A stretch of 64,000 nucleotides of DNA from Actinomadura xylanilytica. Its GTDB lineage: Bacteria; Actinomycetota; Actinomycetes; Streptosporangiales; Streptosporangiaceae. The stretch spans positions 2,092,276 to 2,156,275 of the forward strand of contig NZ_JASNWE010000001.1 in NCBI RefSeq assembly GCF_030283145.1, in the 5' to 3' direction. How positions within the stretch are numbered: position 1 is the stretch's first letter; each line of letters opens with the position of its first letter. A program made the translations under genes and the position numbers. The notes beneath the pieces are model-generated. The model made no database searches and was not told where the DNA came from. It was given only the letters and a program-made list of their open reading frames with translations. Below, in pieces: positions 26,881-35,329 of the stretch.

Positions 26881-27870
26881 ATGACAGCGCCCTGGCGGAT
26901 CCTGGTCCTTCCCCCGCTCGACGAGGACCTGGTGCGCGGGCTGTTCGCCCCGCTCGGCGACACCGCGCGGCTCATGTTCCCCGCGACCCGCGACCGGGCC
27001 GGTCTGCACGCCGCGCTCGGCGACGCCGAGGTGGTGGTCGGCGACTTCACCGGGCTGCTCGCGCTCGACGCGGACGCCGTGGCCGCCGCGCCGCACCTGG
27101 CGTTCGTCCAGATGCCGGCGGTCGGGACCGACAGCATCGACGTCGCGGCGCTGGCGGACGCCGGCGTCCCGGTCGCCAACACCGCCGGCGCCAACGCGCG
27201 GGCGGTCGCCGAGTGGGCGGTCGGCGCGGCGTTCGCCCTCTGCCGCAGCCTGGTGTGGGGCGACCGGGCCGTGCGCGCCGGCGGCTGGCCGCAACTGGAC
27301 GTGCTGGCCCGCGCTCCCCGCGAACTCCACGCGCAGCGTGTCGGGATCGCCGGGTACGGGGCGATCGGCGCGGAGACGGCGCGGCTGTTCCAGGCGCTCG
27401 GCTGCGAGGTGTCGTACTGGACGCGGCGAAGGCGTCCCGAGGCGTCCGCCACCTATCGCGGGCTGGACGACCTGGTCGCCGGCTCCGACGTCCTCGTGCT
27501 CGCGCTGCCACTGACCGACGAGACGCGTGGCCTGTTCGGCGCCGAACGGCTCGCGCTGATGCCCGAGAACGCCCTGCTGGTGAACGTGGCGCGCGGCGGG
27601 ATCGCGCCGGACGACGCCGTACTGACGGCCCTGGAATCGGGCCGGCTCGCTGGGGCGGCGCTGGACGTGTTCGACGAGGAACCGCTCGCCGCCGACCATC
27701 CGCTACGCGCGCACGAGAACGTCCTGCTGTCCCCGCATACGGCGGGCGGGACGGGGCAGGCGCAGCTGAACGTCGTCGCGGCCGTCCGGGACAACGTGGT
27801 CGCGGTGGTCGAGGGCCGGCCGGTCGAGAATGTTGTCAACGGGGTAAATTCGCAGGTCAGACGCCGATAA
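26881..27870 (+). CDS. D-isomer-specific 2-hydroxyacid dehydrogenase
   Basis: A 329-aa NAD-dependent dehydrogenase. The Rossmann motif is VGIAGYGAIGAETARLFQAL; the catalytic Arg is in LLVNVARGGIAPDDA, Glu in FDEEPLAADHP and His in LLSPHTAGGT. The substrate (glyoxylate, hydroxypyruvate, phosphoglycerate or a phosphonate-like acid) cannot be told from sequence. The ATG at 26881 is preferred to an in-frame GTG at 26821 because homology starts there and GAAGAGG lies upstream. Confidence 0.85.
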   Translation: MTAPWRILVLPPLDEDLVRGLFAPLGDTARLMFPATRDRAGLHAALGDAEVVVGDFTGLLALDADAVAAAPHLAFVQMPAVGTDSIDVAALADAGVPVANTAGANARAVAEWAVGAAFALCRSLVWGDRAVRAGGWPQLDVLARAPRELHAQRVGIAGYGAIGAETARLFQALGCEVSYWTRRRRPEASATYRGLDDLVAGSDVLVLALPLTDETRGLFGAERLALMPENALLVNVARGGIAPDDAVLTALESGRLAGAALDVFDEEPLAADHPLRAHENVLLSPHTAGGTGQAQLNVVAAVRDNVVAVVEGRPVENVVNGVNSQVRRR

Positions 27871-27973
27871 GCCGCGACAGACCCGGCTCGTCACTCAATC
27901 ACAAATGTGCAATCGGCACGTGATTCTGTAGGATTCCTAAACGATCACCGAGACCGGCTGTGAAGGGTGGGAT

Positions 27974-29461
27974 GTGCAGCTCGACATCTGGCTACTCCTT
28001 GGAGCCATCCTCATACTCTCCGCCATCCTCGCGGTCCGGCTGTCCTACTGGTTCGGGCTCCCGTCCCTGCTGGCCTATATGGGGATCGGCCTGTTCATCG
28101 GCGAGGGCGGCCCCTTCCACATCGGGTTCGACGACGTCGAGCTGGCCGAGACGCTCGGCCTCGCGGCGCTCGTCCTGATCCTGGCCGAGGGCGGCATCAC
28201 CACGAGCTGGCGGCACGTCCGCCCCTCGGTGCCCGCCGCGCTCTCCGTCTCCACCCTCGGCACCCTGATCAGCATCGGGGTGGTCGCGGGCGCCGGCCAC
28301 TGGCTGCTCGACTTCGACTGGCGGCTGGCGTTCCTGCTCGCCGCGGTCCTGGCGCCGACCGACGCCGCGGCGGTGTTCTCGGTGCTGCGCCGGCTGCCGC
28401 TGCCGTCCCGGCTGAGCGGCCTGCTCGAAGCCGAGTCGGGGTTCAACGACGCCCCCGTCGTGATCATCGTGGTTGCGCTCAGCGCCACACACAACGGCGT
28501 GCCCAACCTCGCCGAGCTGTTCGGCGTGATGGTGTACGAGCTGATCGCCGGCGGTGTGATCGGCATCGCGATCGGCTGGCTCGGCGCCTACGCGCTGCGC
28601 CGGATCGCGCTGCCCGCCTCCGGCCTCTACCCGATCGCGGTGCTGTCGCTGTCGGTCGGGGCCTACGGCGCCGCGAACCTGCTGCACGCCAGCGGATTCC
28701 TCGCCGTGTACGTGAGCGCGCTGGTGCTCGGCAACTCCCGGCTCCCGCACCGCCCCGCCACCCGCGGCTTCGCCGAGGGCGTGGGCTGGCTGGCGCAGAT
28801 CGGGCTGTTCGTCATGCTCGGGCTGCTCGCCTCGCCGGGCGACCTGCCGGGGCAGATCCTGCCCGCGCTGGCGATCGGGTTCGTACTGCTGCTGATCGCC
28901 CGTCCTCTGTCGATGGTGCTGTCCACGATCGGTTTCGGGCTGTCGTGGGGCGAGAAGGTGTTCGCGTCCTGGGCCGGGCTGCGCGGCGCGGTGCCGATCG
29001 TGCTCGCCACCATCCCGATGGTGGAGCACGTCCCTGGCTCGTGGACGCTGTTCGCCATCGTCTTCAACATCGTCGTCGTCTTCACCGTGCTCCAGGGGCC
29101 GACGCTGCCGCTGGTGTCGCGCTGGTGCCGGCTGAGCGCCGACGAGGCCACCCGCGAGCTCGACGTCGAGGCCGCGCCGCTGGAGCAGCTGCACGCCGAC
29201 CTGCTGGAGGTCCGGGTCCCGGTCGACTCGCACCTCAGCGGCGTGGAGATCTTCGAGCTGCGCCTCCCCCAGGGCGCCTCGGTCACGCTGGTCGTCCGCG
29301 ACGGGTCGAGCTTCGTCCCGGAACCGACCACGGCGCTGCGCACCGGCGACACGCTGCTCGTGGTGACCACCGACGCCGTCCGCGACGTCGCCGAGCGCCG
29401 GCTCCGCGCGGTCAGCCGCCGCGGCAAGCTGGCCGGCTGGTTCGGCGAGACCGGCGCGTGA
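27974..29461 (+). CDS. Potassium/sodium-proton antiporter, CPA1 NhaP2-like with TrkA-C domain
   Basis: A 495-aa membrane protein with about 12 spans in residues 1-390 (WLLLGAILILSAILAVRLSY, GLAALVLILAEGGITTSW, LAPTDAAAVFSVLRRLPLP with the ion-binding Asp, LLEAESGFNDAPVVII) and a cytoplasmic RCK_C/TrkA_C domain at about 395-475. This is the layout of CvrA/NhaP2, exchanging K+ or Na+ for H+ with control by a ligand bound to the C-terminal domain. GTG at 27974 gives the full first span. No cyclic di-AMP riboswitch was seen upstream. Confidence 0.88.
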   Translation: MQLDIWLLLGAILILSAILAVRLSYWFGLPSLLAYMGIGLFIGEGGPFHIGFDDVELAETLGLAALVLILAEGGITTSWRHVRPSVPAALSVSTLGTLISIGVVAGAGHWLLDFDWRLAFLLAAVLAPTDAAAVFSVLRRLPLPSRLSGLLEAESGFNDAPVVIIVVALSATHNGVPNLAELFGVMVYELIAGGVIGIAIGWLGAYALRRIALPASGLYPIAVLSLSVGAYGAANLLHASGFLAVYVSALVLGNSRLPHRPATRGFAEGVGWLAQIGLFVMLGLLASPGDLPGQILPALAIGFVLLLIARPLSMVLSTIGFGLSWGEKVFASWAGLRGAVPIVLATIPMVEHVPGSWTLFAIVFNIVVVFTVLQGPTLPLVSRWCRLSADEATRELDVEAAPLEQLHADLLEVRVPVDSHLSGVEIFELRLPQGASVTLVVRDGSSFVPEPTTALRTGDTLLVVTTDAVRDVAERRLRAVSRRGKLAGWFGETGA

Positions 29462-29591
29462 CCGGCCGGGGCCGCGGCCCACGGGCCGGGCCGGGGCCGG
29501 GGCCGTGGCACAGGAGGCGGGCCGTGGGGCGTACGGTGAACCGCGGCCGGGAACAGACCCGGGGCGAATCCCGTTCAAGTCACGGGTAGCA

Positions 29592-29618
29592 TTAGCAGTC
29601 GTTCGAAGTGAGTGCCAG
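29592..29618. promoter_or_regulatory. CIRCE-like HrcA operator
   Basis: TTAGCAGTC, nine bases (GTTCGAAGT), then GAGTGCCAG. This keeps the 9-N9-9 layout of CIRCE (TTAGCACTC-N9-GAGTGCTAA) with 15 of 18 arm bases matching. It lies 38 bases before the FmdB-type gene, so heat-shock control by HrcA is likely. Confidence 0.65.
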
Positions 29619-29655
29619 TCCGGATCGCGCCGGGCTGAGTCAGCGAGGAGGAACC

Positions 29656-30042
29656 GTGCCGACGTACCAGTACGTTTGCACCGAGTGCGCCGAGCCTCTC
29701 GAGGCCGTGCAGAAGTTCAGCGACGACGCGCTGACCGAGTGCACGGCATGCGGCGGCAGGCTGCGCAAGGTCTTCTCCGCCGCCGGGATCATCTTCAAGG
29801 GTTCCGGCTTCTACCGCACCGACAGCCGCGGCTCCGGCAAGTCCTCGACCGTCGGCACCTCGTCGAACGGCTCGTCGTCCTCGGACGGCGGCTCGGGCGA
29901 CAGCGGGAGCAAGTCCGAGTCGTCCTCGGGCAGCGGCGACAGCGGCGGCAAGAGCGACGCTTCGTCCACCTCGTCGTCGTCCTCCTCCGCTTCCTCCTCG
30001 TCGTCGACGTCTTCCTCGTCGTCCTCAGAGAAGGTCGCCTGA
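29656..30042 (+). CDS. FmdB-family zinc-ribbon protein, probable redox-regulated chaperone Ruc
   Basis: A 128-aa two-part protein. Residues 1-60 are an FmdB zinc ribbon with Cys pairs CTEC and CTACGG and the conserved RKVFSAAGIIFKGSGFYRTD; the remaining half is a disordered tail of Ser, Gly, Asp and Lys. This matches Mycobacterium tuberculosis Rv0991c (Ruc), a holdase activated by oxidation of its zinc cysteines and controlled by HrcA. The neighbouring 5-FTHF cyclo-ligase/galU synteny and the CIRCE-like site upstream support that reading. GTG at 29656 has GAGGAGGA upstream; a strong terminator follows. Confidence 0.82.
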   Translation: MPTYQYVCTECAEPLEAVQKFSDDALTECTACGGRLRKVFSAAGIIFKGSGFYRTDSRGSGKSSTVGTSSNGSSSSDGGSGDSGSKSESSSGSGDSGGKSDASSTSSSSSSASSSSSTSSSSSSEKVA

Positions 30043-30070
30043 CCGCTTAGACGGTCCCTTTCCCTTCACG

Positions 30071-30118
30071 AGACCGGAGGGACGCGCCCGGCAGATGCCG
30101 GGCGCGTCCCTCCGGTCT
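30071..30118 (+). terminator. Strong terminator after the FmdB/Ruc gene
   Basis: A perfect 22-bp GC-rich stem (starting AGACCGGAGGGACGCGCCCG) closes on the 4-base loop AGAT, about 29 bases after the stop. Confidence 0.85.
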
Positions 30119-30332
30119 TCGTCATGTCCGCATCCATCGCGCGACCCGCACTGGCAGCGTCCCTGATGGCCCTGCGGCCCCTTTCCCGCGCCGCCACGCG
30201 CCCGCTCCCTACGTCTTGAGAGGTATCCGCCCGCGGGCCGCTACCCCGTTAGAGCCATCGCAGGCACCCTCTTCCGCCTGACGCGCCGGCCTGGGCCACC
30301 GGCCGATGATGGGGCCGACAACGAGATAGTGC

Positions 30333-30383
30333 TTGACATATCTCGAAAATAGAGACATTCTCGTCCCGTTCGAGACATATCTC
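30333..30383 (+). promoter_or_regulatory. Promoter and repeated operator of the MMPL gene
   Basis: TTGACA at 30333-30338 is a perfect -35 box, with CATTCT 17 bases further as a weak -10. GACATATCTC overlaps the -35 box (30335-30344) and recurs at 30374-30383, where GAGACATATCTC is itself an inverted repeat; the spacer also holds ATCTC and GAGAC arms. The surrounding 30119-30438 contains no gene and is AT-richer just here. Confidence 0.5.
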
Positions 30384-30438
30384 AATGCTCGGACCATCTC
30401 GACATTCGGTCCCACACCGAGCGCCAGGAGCGACGACC

Positions 30439-32571
30439 ATGAACACATCCAGCCCGCCCTCCCCCGAGACCGGGGGCCATCGACTGGCCGGAGTGATCGC
30501 CGGCCGCCGCACCAAGTGGGCCGTGCTGGCCCTGTGGATCGTCCTGCTGACCGCGCTCGGCCCGCTGGCCGGCAAGCTCGGCGACGTCCAGAAGAACGAG
30601 GCCGCGAGCTGGCTCCCGGGCGGCGCCGAGTCCACCCAGGTGGTCAAGCTGGAGGAGCGGTTCCGCAAGGACGAGATGATGCCCGCCGTGATCGTCTACG
30701 AGCGTCCCGCGGGGATCACCGCCGCGGACCGTGCGAAGGCCACCGCGGATCTGGCCGGATTCGGCCGCCTGCCCGGCGCGCAGCAGGCGCAGGGACCGTT
30801 CACGTCCAAGGACGGCAAGGCCCTCCAGACGCTGGTGCCGCTGACCGACAAGGACGTGGTCAAGGCCGTCGACGAGGCGCGCGACCTCGTCAAGCGCGGC
30901 CCGCCCGGACTGGACGCCCACGTCACCGGCCCGGCCGGCGGCGGCGCCGACCAGTTCAGGGTCTTCCAGAGCATCGACGGCTTCCTGCTCATGGCCGCCG
31001 GCCTCGTGGTGATCGTCATGCTGCTGTGCATCTACCGCAGCCCGGTGCTGTGGTTCGTCCCCGTGCTGAGCGCGGTGTTCGCGCTCGGGCTGTCCCAGGC
31101 CGTGGTCTACCTGCTCGCCAAGAACGCCGGCCTCACCGTGAACGGGCAGAGCGCTGGCATCCTCACCGTCCTGGTGTTCGGCGTCGCCACCGACTACGCG
31201 CTGCTGCTGGTCGCCCGCTACCGCGAGGAGCTGCACCGGCACACCGACCGGCACGAGGCCATGGCGTTCGCGCTGCACCGCGCCGCGCCCGCCGTCATCG
31301 CGTCCGCCGCGACCGTCGCGATCGGCCTGCTCTGCCTGCTGCTCGCCGAGATGAACTCCACCGCCGGCCTCGGGCCGGTCGCCGCCGCCGGCGTGATCAT
31401 CGCGCTCGGCGCGATGACCACCCTGCTGCCCGCGCTGCTGGTCATCTTCGGCCGCTGGATCTTCTGGCCGCTGGTGCCGCGCTACGACGCCAAGTACCTG
31501 CGTCCCGAGGCGTACGAGTCCGAGCACGGCGTGTGGAGCCGGATCGCGCGGCTGATCGGCGCCCGCTCCCGGCTGCTGTGGATCGCCACCACGGTCGGCC
31601 TGATCGCGCTCACCTTCGGGCTGACCTCGCTCAAGGCCGAGGGGCTGTCGGACGCCGGGCAGTTCACCGGCCGTCCCGACTCCGTCGCCGGTTCCGAGGC
31701 CCTCGCCAGGCACTTCCCCGGCGGGTCGGGCTCCCCCGCCGTCGTCATCGCCGAGGCGGACGCCGCCGGACCGGTCGCCGCCGCCATCGCCGGGACCGCG
31801 GGCATCGCCGACCCGGGCCGTGCCGTCACCGCGAACGGGCTGGTCAAGTACGAGGCGACACTCCTCGACAGGGCCGACACCCGGGCCGCGCAGAACACCA
31901 TCGACCGGCTGCGCACCGCCGCCCACCACGTCCCCGGCGCCGACGCGAAGGTCGGCGGGACGACCGCGATCAACCTGGACACCAAGCGGGCCTCCGTCCG
32001 GGACAACAAGGTGATCATCCCGGTCGTGCTGGCGGTGGTCCTGCTGATCCTGGTGCTGCTGCTGCGGGCCCTGGTCGCGCCGCTGCTGATGATGGCCACC
32101 GTCGTGCTGTCGTTCCTGGCCTCGCTCGGCGCCTGCGCGCTGATCTTCCGGCACGGGTTCGGGTTCGAGGGCACCGACAGCGGGTTCCCGCTGCTGGCGT
32201 TCATCTTCCTGGTCGCGCTCGGGGTCGACTACAACATCTTCCTGATGCACCGGGTCCGGGAGGAGTCGCAGGCCCTCGGCACCCGCCGCGGGATCACCCG
32301 CGGCCTCACCGTCACCGGAGGCGTGATCACCTCGGCCGGGCTGGTGCTGGCCGCCACCTTCGCCGCGCTGGCCACGCTGCCGCTGGTATCGATGGCCGAG
32401 ATGGGCTTCGTCGTCGCCTTCGGGGTCCTGCTCGACACCTTCATCGTCCGGTCGCTGCTGCTCCCGGCCCTGGCGCACGACATCGGCCGGCGCATCTGGG
32501 CACCGAGCCGCCTGGCCGCGCACCGCCCCGTCCCCGAGGCCGACCTCAAGGTGTTCGACACCGTCAGCTGA
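30439..32571 (+). CDS. MMPL-family RND transporter
   Basis: A 710-aa inner-membrane exporter with the MmpL plan: one span, an outside loop (about residues 55-180), five spans, then the same again. The two halves carry the paired proton-relay motifs VFGVATDYALLLVARYREEL and VALGVDYNIFLMHRVREE with Asp-Tyr. It resembles ActII-3/MmpL exporters for lipids or antibiotics; the cargo is unknown. ATG at 30439 follows CAGGAG and is preferred to an in-frame ATG at 30385 that would overlap the operator region. No accessory protein gene is adjacent. Confidence 0.88.
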   Translation: MNTSSPPSPETGGHRLAGVIAGRRTKWAVLALWIVLLTALGPLAGKLGDVQKNEAASWLPGGAESTQVVKLEERFRKDEMMPAVIVYERPAGITAADRAKATADLAGFGRLPGAQQAQGPFTSKDGKALQTLVPLTDKDVVKAVDEARDLVKRGPPGLDAHVTGPAGGGADQFRVFQSIDGFLLMAAGLVVIVMLLCIYRSPVLWFVPVLSAVFALGLSQAVVYLLAKNAGLTVNGQSAGILTVLVFGVATDYALLLVARYREELHRHTDRHEAMAFALHRAAPAVIASAATVAIGLLCLLLAEMNSTAGLGPVAAAGVIIALGAMTTLLPALLVIFGRWIFWPLVPRYDAKYLRPEAYESEHGVWSRIARLIGARSRLLWIATTVGLIALTFGLTSLKAEGLSDAGQFTGRPDSVAGSEALARHFPGGSGSPAVVIAEADAAGPVAAAIAGTAGIADPGRAVTANGLVKYEATLLDRADTRAAQNTIDRLRTAAHHVPGADAKVGGTTAINLDTKRASVRDNKVIIPVVLAVVLLILVLLLRALVAPLLMMATVVLSFLASLGACALIFRHGFGFEGTDSGFPLLAFIFLVALGVDYNIFLMHRVREESQALGTRRGITRGLTVTGGVITSAGLVLAATFAALATLPLVSMAEMGFVVAFGVLLDTFIVRSLLLPALAHDIGRRIWAPSRLAAHRPVPEADLKVFDTVS

Positions 32572-32597
32572 ACGTCCCCTCCAGAGGCCCGTATGAA

Positions 32598-32622
32598 GGG
32601 GCCCGGCACTCCGCCGGGCCCC
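32598..32622 (+). terminator. Terminator after the MMPL gene
   Basis: GGGGCCCGGC and GCCGGGCCCC pair perfectly around ACTCC and are followed by TGTTTCGTT. Confidence 0.75.
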
Positions 32623-32710
32623 TGTTTCGTTCTCCATCGCGGCTCCGGGCAGAAGCGGGGAGCCTCAGGCGTTGGGCACAGTGATCGGTCGTCTGGGGCG
32701 AGGAGTACGC

Positions 32711-34534
32711 GTGGCGCGAATGCGCGATGACACCGGCATGGCGCCGCTGGTGGGGCGTCGGGAAGCGCTCGCCGGGCTGGAGGCCGCCATCGCGCGCCTG
32801 CGCGAGGGGCGCGGCGGGTGTGCGGTGCTGGAGGGGCCGGCCGGTGTGGGCAAGACCCGGCTCCTTATGGCGGCCCTGGCTCACGCGGAAGGGACGGGGT
32901 GGTCCGTCGCGGCGGGACGGGCCACAGAGTTCGACCGCGGTATGCCGCCCGCGACGCTGCTGAATGTGCTGGGCTCTCCCCCCACTGCCCCGCCCGTCCT
33001 CGGACGATCTGATGCAGCGAACCTGACTTCGATCCTGAACGGTCCGGCCGGCCGGTTCCGTCTCGTGGACCGTATAGGCGAACTCGTCCAGAACCACGCG
33101 CGGACCCGTCCACTGGTCATCGCCATAGACGACGCCCACTGGGCCGACGAACTGACCGCACTGGCGCTGGGCGTGCTCGTCCCCGCGCTGCGCACGTCTC
33201 CGGTGCTCTGGCTCTTCACGCGGCGCCCGCTACCACCGCACTCCCCTGGACAGGACGTACTGGACTCGCTCGCCGGCGAAGGTGCGCTGAGGTATCCCGT
33301 CGCGCCCCTGACCGATGCAGAGTCCGCGGAGCTCTGCGCACACGTTCTCAACGCGGAACCGGACGCCTCCGTCCTCGCCCTGGTACGGCGGACCGGTGGG
33401 AGCCCGTTCCTCATTGAAGAGCTCTTCGCCTCCCTGCTGGCGGACGGCCGGGTATCGGTCACCGACGGGCGCGCGCACGTGACGGACGACGACCTTCCAG
33501 CCGCCGTGCCCGCCGCGCTGGAACAACGCATGCGCGACCTTCCAGCCGACGCCCGGCTACTGCTGGAGGCCGGTTCGATCCTGGGGAGGCCGTTCTCCTT
33601 GCATGAAGCCGCCCGCCTGGGGGACAGCTCGGCCGCACGCCTGGTCGCGCCCGCGCGCGAAGCGGTGCGGGCCGGGCTGCTGGTGGACGACGGCGCCGAA
33701 CTTGGATTCCGGCACGATCTGATCCGCGAAACCGTCTACGACGGGATGCCGGGCGCCGCGCGCAGAGCGCTGCACCGTGAGGCCGCCGACATCCTGCAAG
33801 CCGAAGGCGCCTCAGCGGTGGAGGTCTCCTGCCACGTCGCGCGAAGCGCACGCGTCGGCGACCTGCGTGCGGTCATCACCCTGCGCGACGCGGCGCGCCA
33901 GGTGGCCACCAGCGCGCCCAGTACAGCGGCCGACCTGCTGCTGCACGCGTTGGACCTCACCCCGGACGGCCTTCCGGACCGTCCGCTCCTCATCGACGAG
34001 GCGGTCCCCCCGCTGGCCCTGGCCGGACGCCTGGACGAGGCGCGCTCCGTGGTCGCCGCATGCGACGACCCGGTCCAGGCCGCACGGCTGCGCACCAAGC
34101 TCGCCGAATTCACCGAACTCGACGGGCTCGCCGAGGCCGGTGGCCGCGCGACGGAGGCGGCCTCGACATCTCCGGAGCGGTCGTCCAGGCCCGCGAGCGG
34201 CTGGGACAGCCTGACCGACTCCGAACTGCGCGTCGTGCGGGTGGTCGCCGAGGGGCTGACCAACCGCGAGACCGCACGGCGGCTCTTCCTCTCGCCGCAC
34301 ACCGTGGACAGCCATCTCCGGCACGCCTTCGCCAAGCTCGGTATCAGCGGCCGGGTCGAACTGACCAGGCACGTCGTCACCCGCGAGGGCGGCACCCGCG
34401 AAGGCGGCATCCGCGACAACGCCCCTACAGCGCACGAGCCGGTCAGGCCGAATCGCCAAGGAGCCGCTAGGGGACCCGCCAGGGGTCAGGCGCTGACGCC
34501 ACCGTCCACGACCACGTCCTGGCCGACGACGTAG
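32711..34534 (+). CDS. LuxR-family regulator with AAA/STAND ATPase domain, short form
   Basis: A 607-aa protein. The N-terminal P-loop ATPase has GPAGVGKTRLLMAALA (Walker A) and LVIAIDDAHWADELTAL (Walker B plus family HW); a winged-helix linker and a brief helical stretch follow, and a LuxR helix-turn-helix sits at about residues 500-560 (LTDSELRVVRVVAEGLTNRE, LSPHTVDSHLRHAF). Family members are usually ~900 aa; most of the central TPR-like repeats are missing. GTG at 32711 was chosen for AGGAG five bases upstream. Its 3' end overlaps the convergent SDR gene by ~50 bases. Target genes unknown, perhaps the SDR/MFS pair. Confidence 0.82.
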   Translation: MARMRDDTGMAPLVGRREALAGLEAAIARLREGRGGCAVLEGPAGVGKTRLLMAALAHAEGTGWSVAAGRATEFDRGMPPATLLNVLGSPPTAPPVLGRSDAANLTSILNGPAGRFRLVDRIGELVQNHARTRPLVIAIDDAHWADELTALALGVLVPALRTSPVLWLFTRRPLPPHSPGQDVLDSLAGEGALRYPVAPLTDAESAELCAHVLNAEPDASVLALVRRTGGSPFLIEELFASLLADGRVSVTDGRAHVTDDDLPAAVPAALEQRMRDLPADARLLLEAGSILGRPFSLHEAARLGDSSAARLVAPAREAVRAGLLVDDGAELGFRHDLIRETVYDGMPGAARRALHREAADILQAEGASAVEVSCHVARSARVGDLRAVITLRDAARQVATSAPSTAADLLLHALDLTPDGLPDRPLLIDEAVPPLALAGRLDEARSVVAACDDPVQAARLRTKLAEFTELDGLAEAGGRATEAASTSPERSSRPASGWDSLTDSELRVVRVVAEGLTNRETARRLFLSPHTVDSHLRHAFAKLGISGRVELTRHVVTREGGTREGGIRDNAPTAHEPVRPNRQGAARGPARGQALTPPSTTTSWPTT

Positions 34535-35250
34535 GCGGACTCGTCCGAAGCCAGCCACAGCACCGCGTCGGCCACCTCCTCGGGGGTGCCGATGCGGCCC
34601 CGGGGGATCATCCCGGCGTACATCGCGTCCCGTTCCGCGTCGCTCTGGCCAGGGGCGCGGGACAGGTCGGTGGCCACCGGGCCGGGACTGACCGCGTTGA
34701 TCCGGATGCCGTCGCCGATGTGGGCCAGCGCCGCGGCGCGGGTCAGCGCGGACACGGCGGCCTTCGCGGCGCCGTACGCGCCGATGATCGGCATGCTGGT
34801 GTGCGCGCCCACGTTCGACGCCATGTTGACGATCACCCCGCCCCCTCGTTCCCTCATGTGGTCGACCTCGTACCGCAGGGTCAGCCACGTGCCGGTCAGG
34901 TTGGTGCGCAGCAGCGCCGACCAGTCGTCCGGCGACAGGTCGACCAGCAGCCCGGCCATGGGGATCCCGGCGTTGTTGAACGCGATGTCCAGCCCGCCGT
35001 GGTGGTCCGCCGCGGTCTCGATCAGCCGCCGCACGTCGTCCTCCCGTCCGATGTCGGCCCGGACCGCGGTGGCCCGTCCGCCGCGGGTCTCGATCAGTTC
35101 GGCGGTCTCGGCGAGGGGCGCCTCCGACCGGCCCGCGACGACCACCTCCGCGCCCTCCCTCGCGAACGCCAGCGCGGCGGCCCGGCCGATGCCCGAACCC
35201 CCGCCGGTGACCAGCGCGACCTTGCCCTTGAAGCGTTGTGTGCTTGTCAT
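34486..35250 (-). CDS. Short-chain dehydrogenase/reductase
   Basis: A 254-aa classical SDR. Cofactor motif VTGGGSGIGRAAALAFAREG, structural NNAG (FNNAGIPMAG), catalytic Ser in NMASNVGAHTS and Tyr-x-x-x-Lys in YGAAKAAVSAL; ends with the typical VVGQDVVVDGGVSA. The Arg-rich dinucleotide end (VVAGRSEAPL) suits NADP or NAD. It is divergent from an MFS pump across a perfect palindrome, so the two are probably co-controlled. Substrate unknown. Confidence 0.88.
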   Translation of the reverse strand: MTSTQRFKGKVALVTGGGSGIGRAAALAFAREGAEVVVAGRSEAPLAETAELIETRGGRATAVRADIGREDDVRRLIETAADHHGGLDIAFNNAGIPMAGLLVDLSPDDWSALLRTNLTGTWLTLRYEVDHMRERGGGVIVNMASNVGAHTSMPIIGAYGAAKAAVSALTRAAALAHIGDGIRINAVSPGPVATDLSRAPGQSDAERDAMYAGMIPRGRIGTPEEVADAVLWLASDESAYVVGQDVVVDGGVSA

Positions 35251-35285
35251 GGCGGAGAGTCTGGGCCGACGGCCCCGCGCCGGAC

Positions 35286-35303
35286 ATCACGTGATCACGT
35301 GAT
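35286..35303. promoter_or_regulatory. Perfect 18-bp palindrome between SDR and MFS genes
   Basis: ATCACGTGATCACGTGAT is its own reverse complement and is made of two overlapping ATCACGTGAT palindromes. It lies in the divergent 79-base gap and is a likely operator for both genes. Confidence 0.6.
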
Positions 35304-35329
35304 GCGGCGGCCGGTCCGCGGGCGGCAGC

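Noticed and set aside
27871..27973. Possible cyclic di-AMP (ydaO) riboswitch before the cation antiporter
   Set aside because: The leader is only about 100 bases and lacks the conserved ydaO core; only a loose AATCAC/GTGATT inverted repeat is visible.
30382..32637. 751-codon open frame on the minus strand opposite the MMPL gene
   Set aside because: Low-complexity Gly/Asp/Arg/Gln translation with no motif; the MMPL frame is certain.
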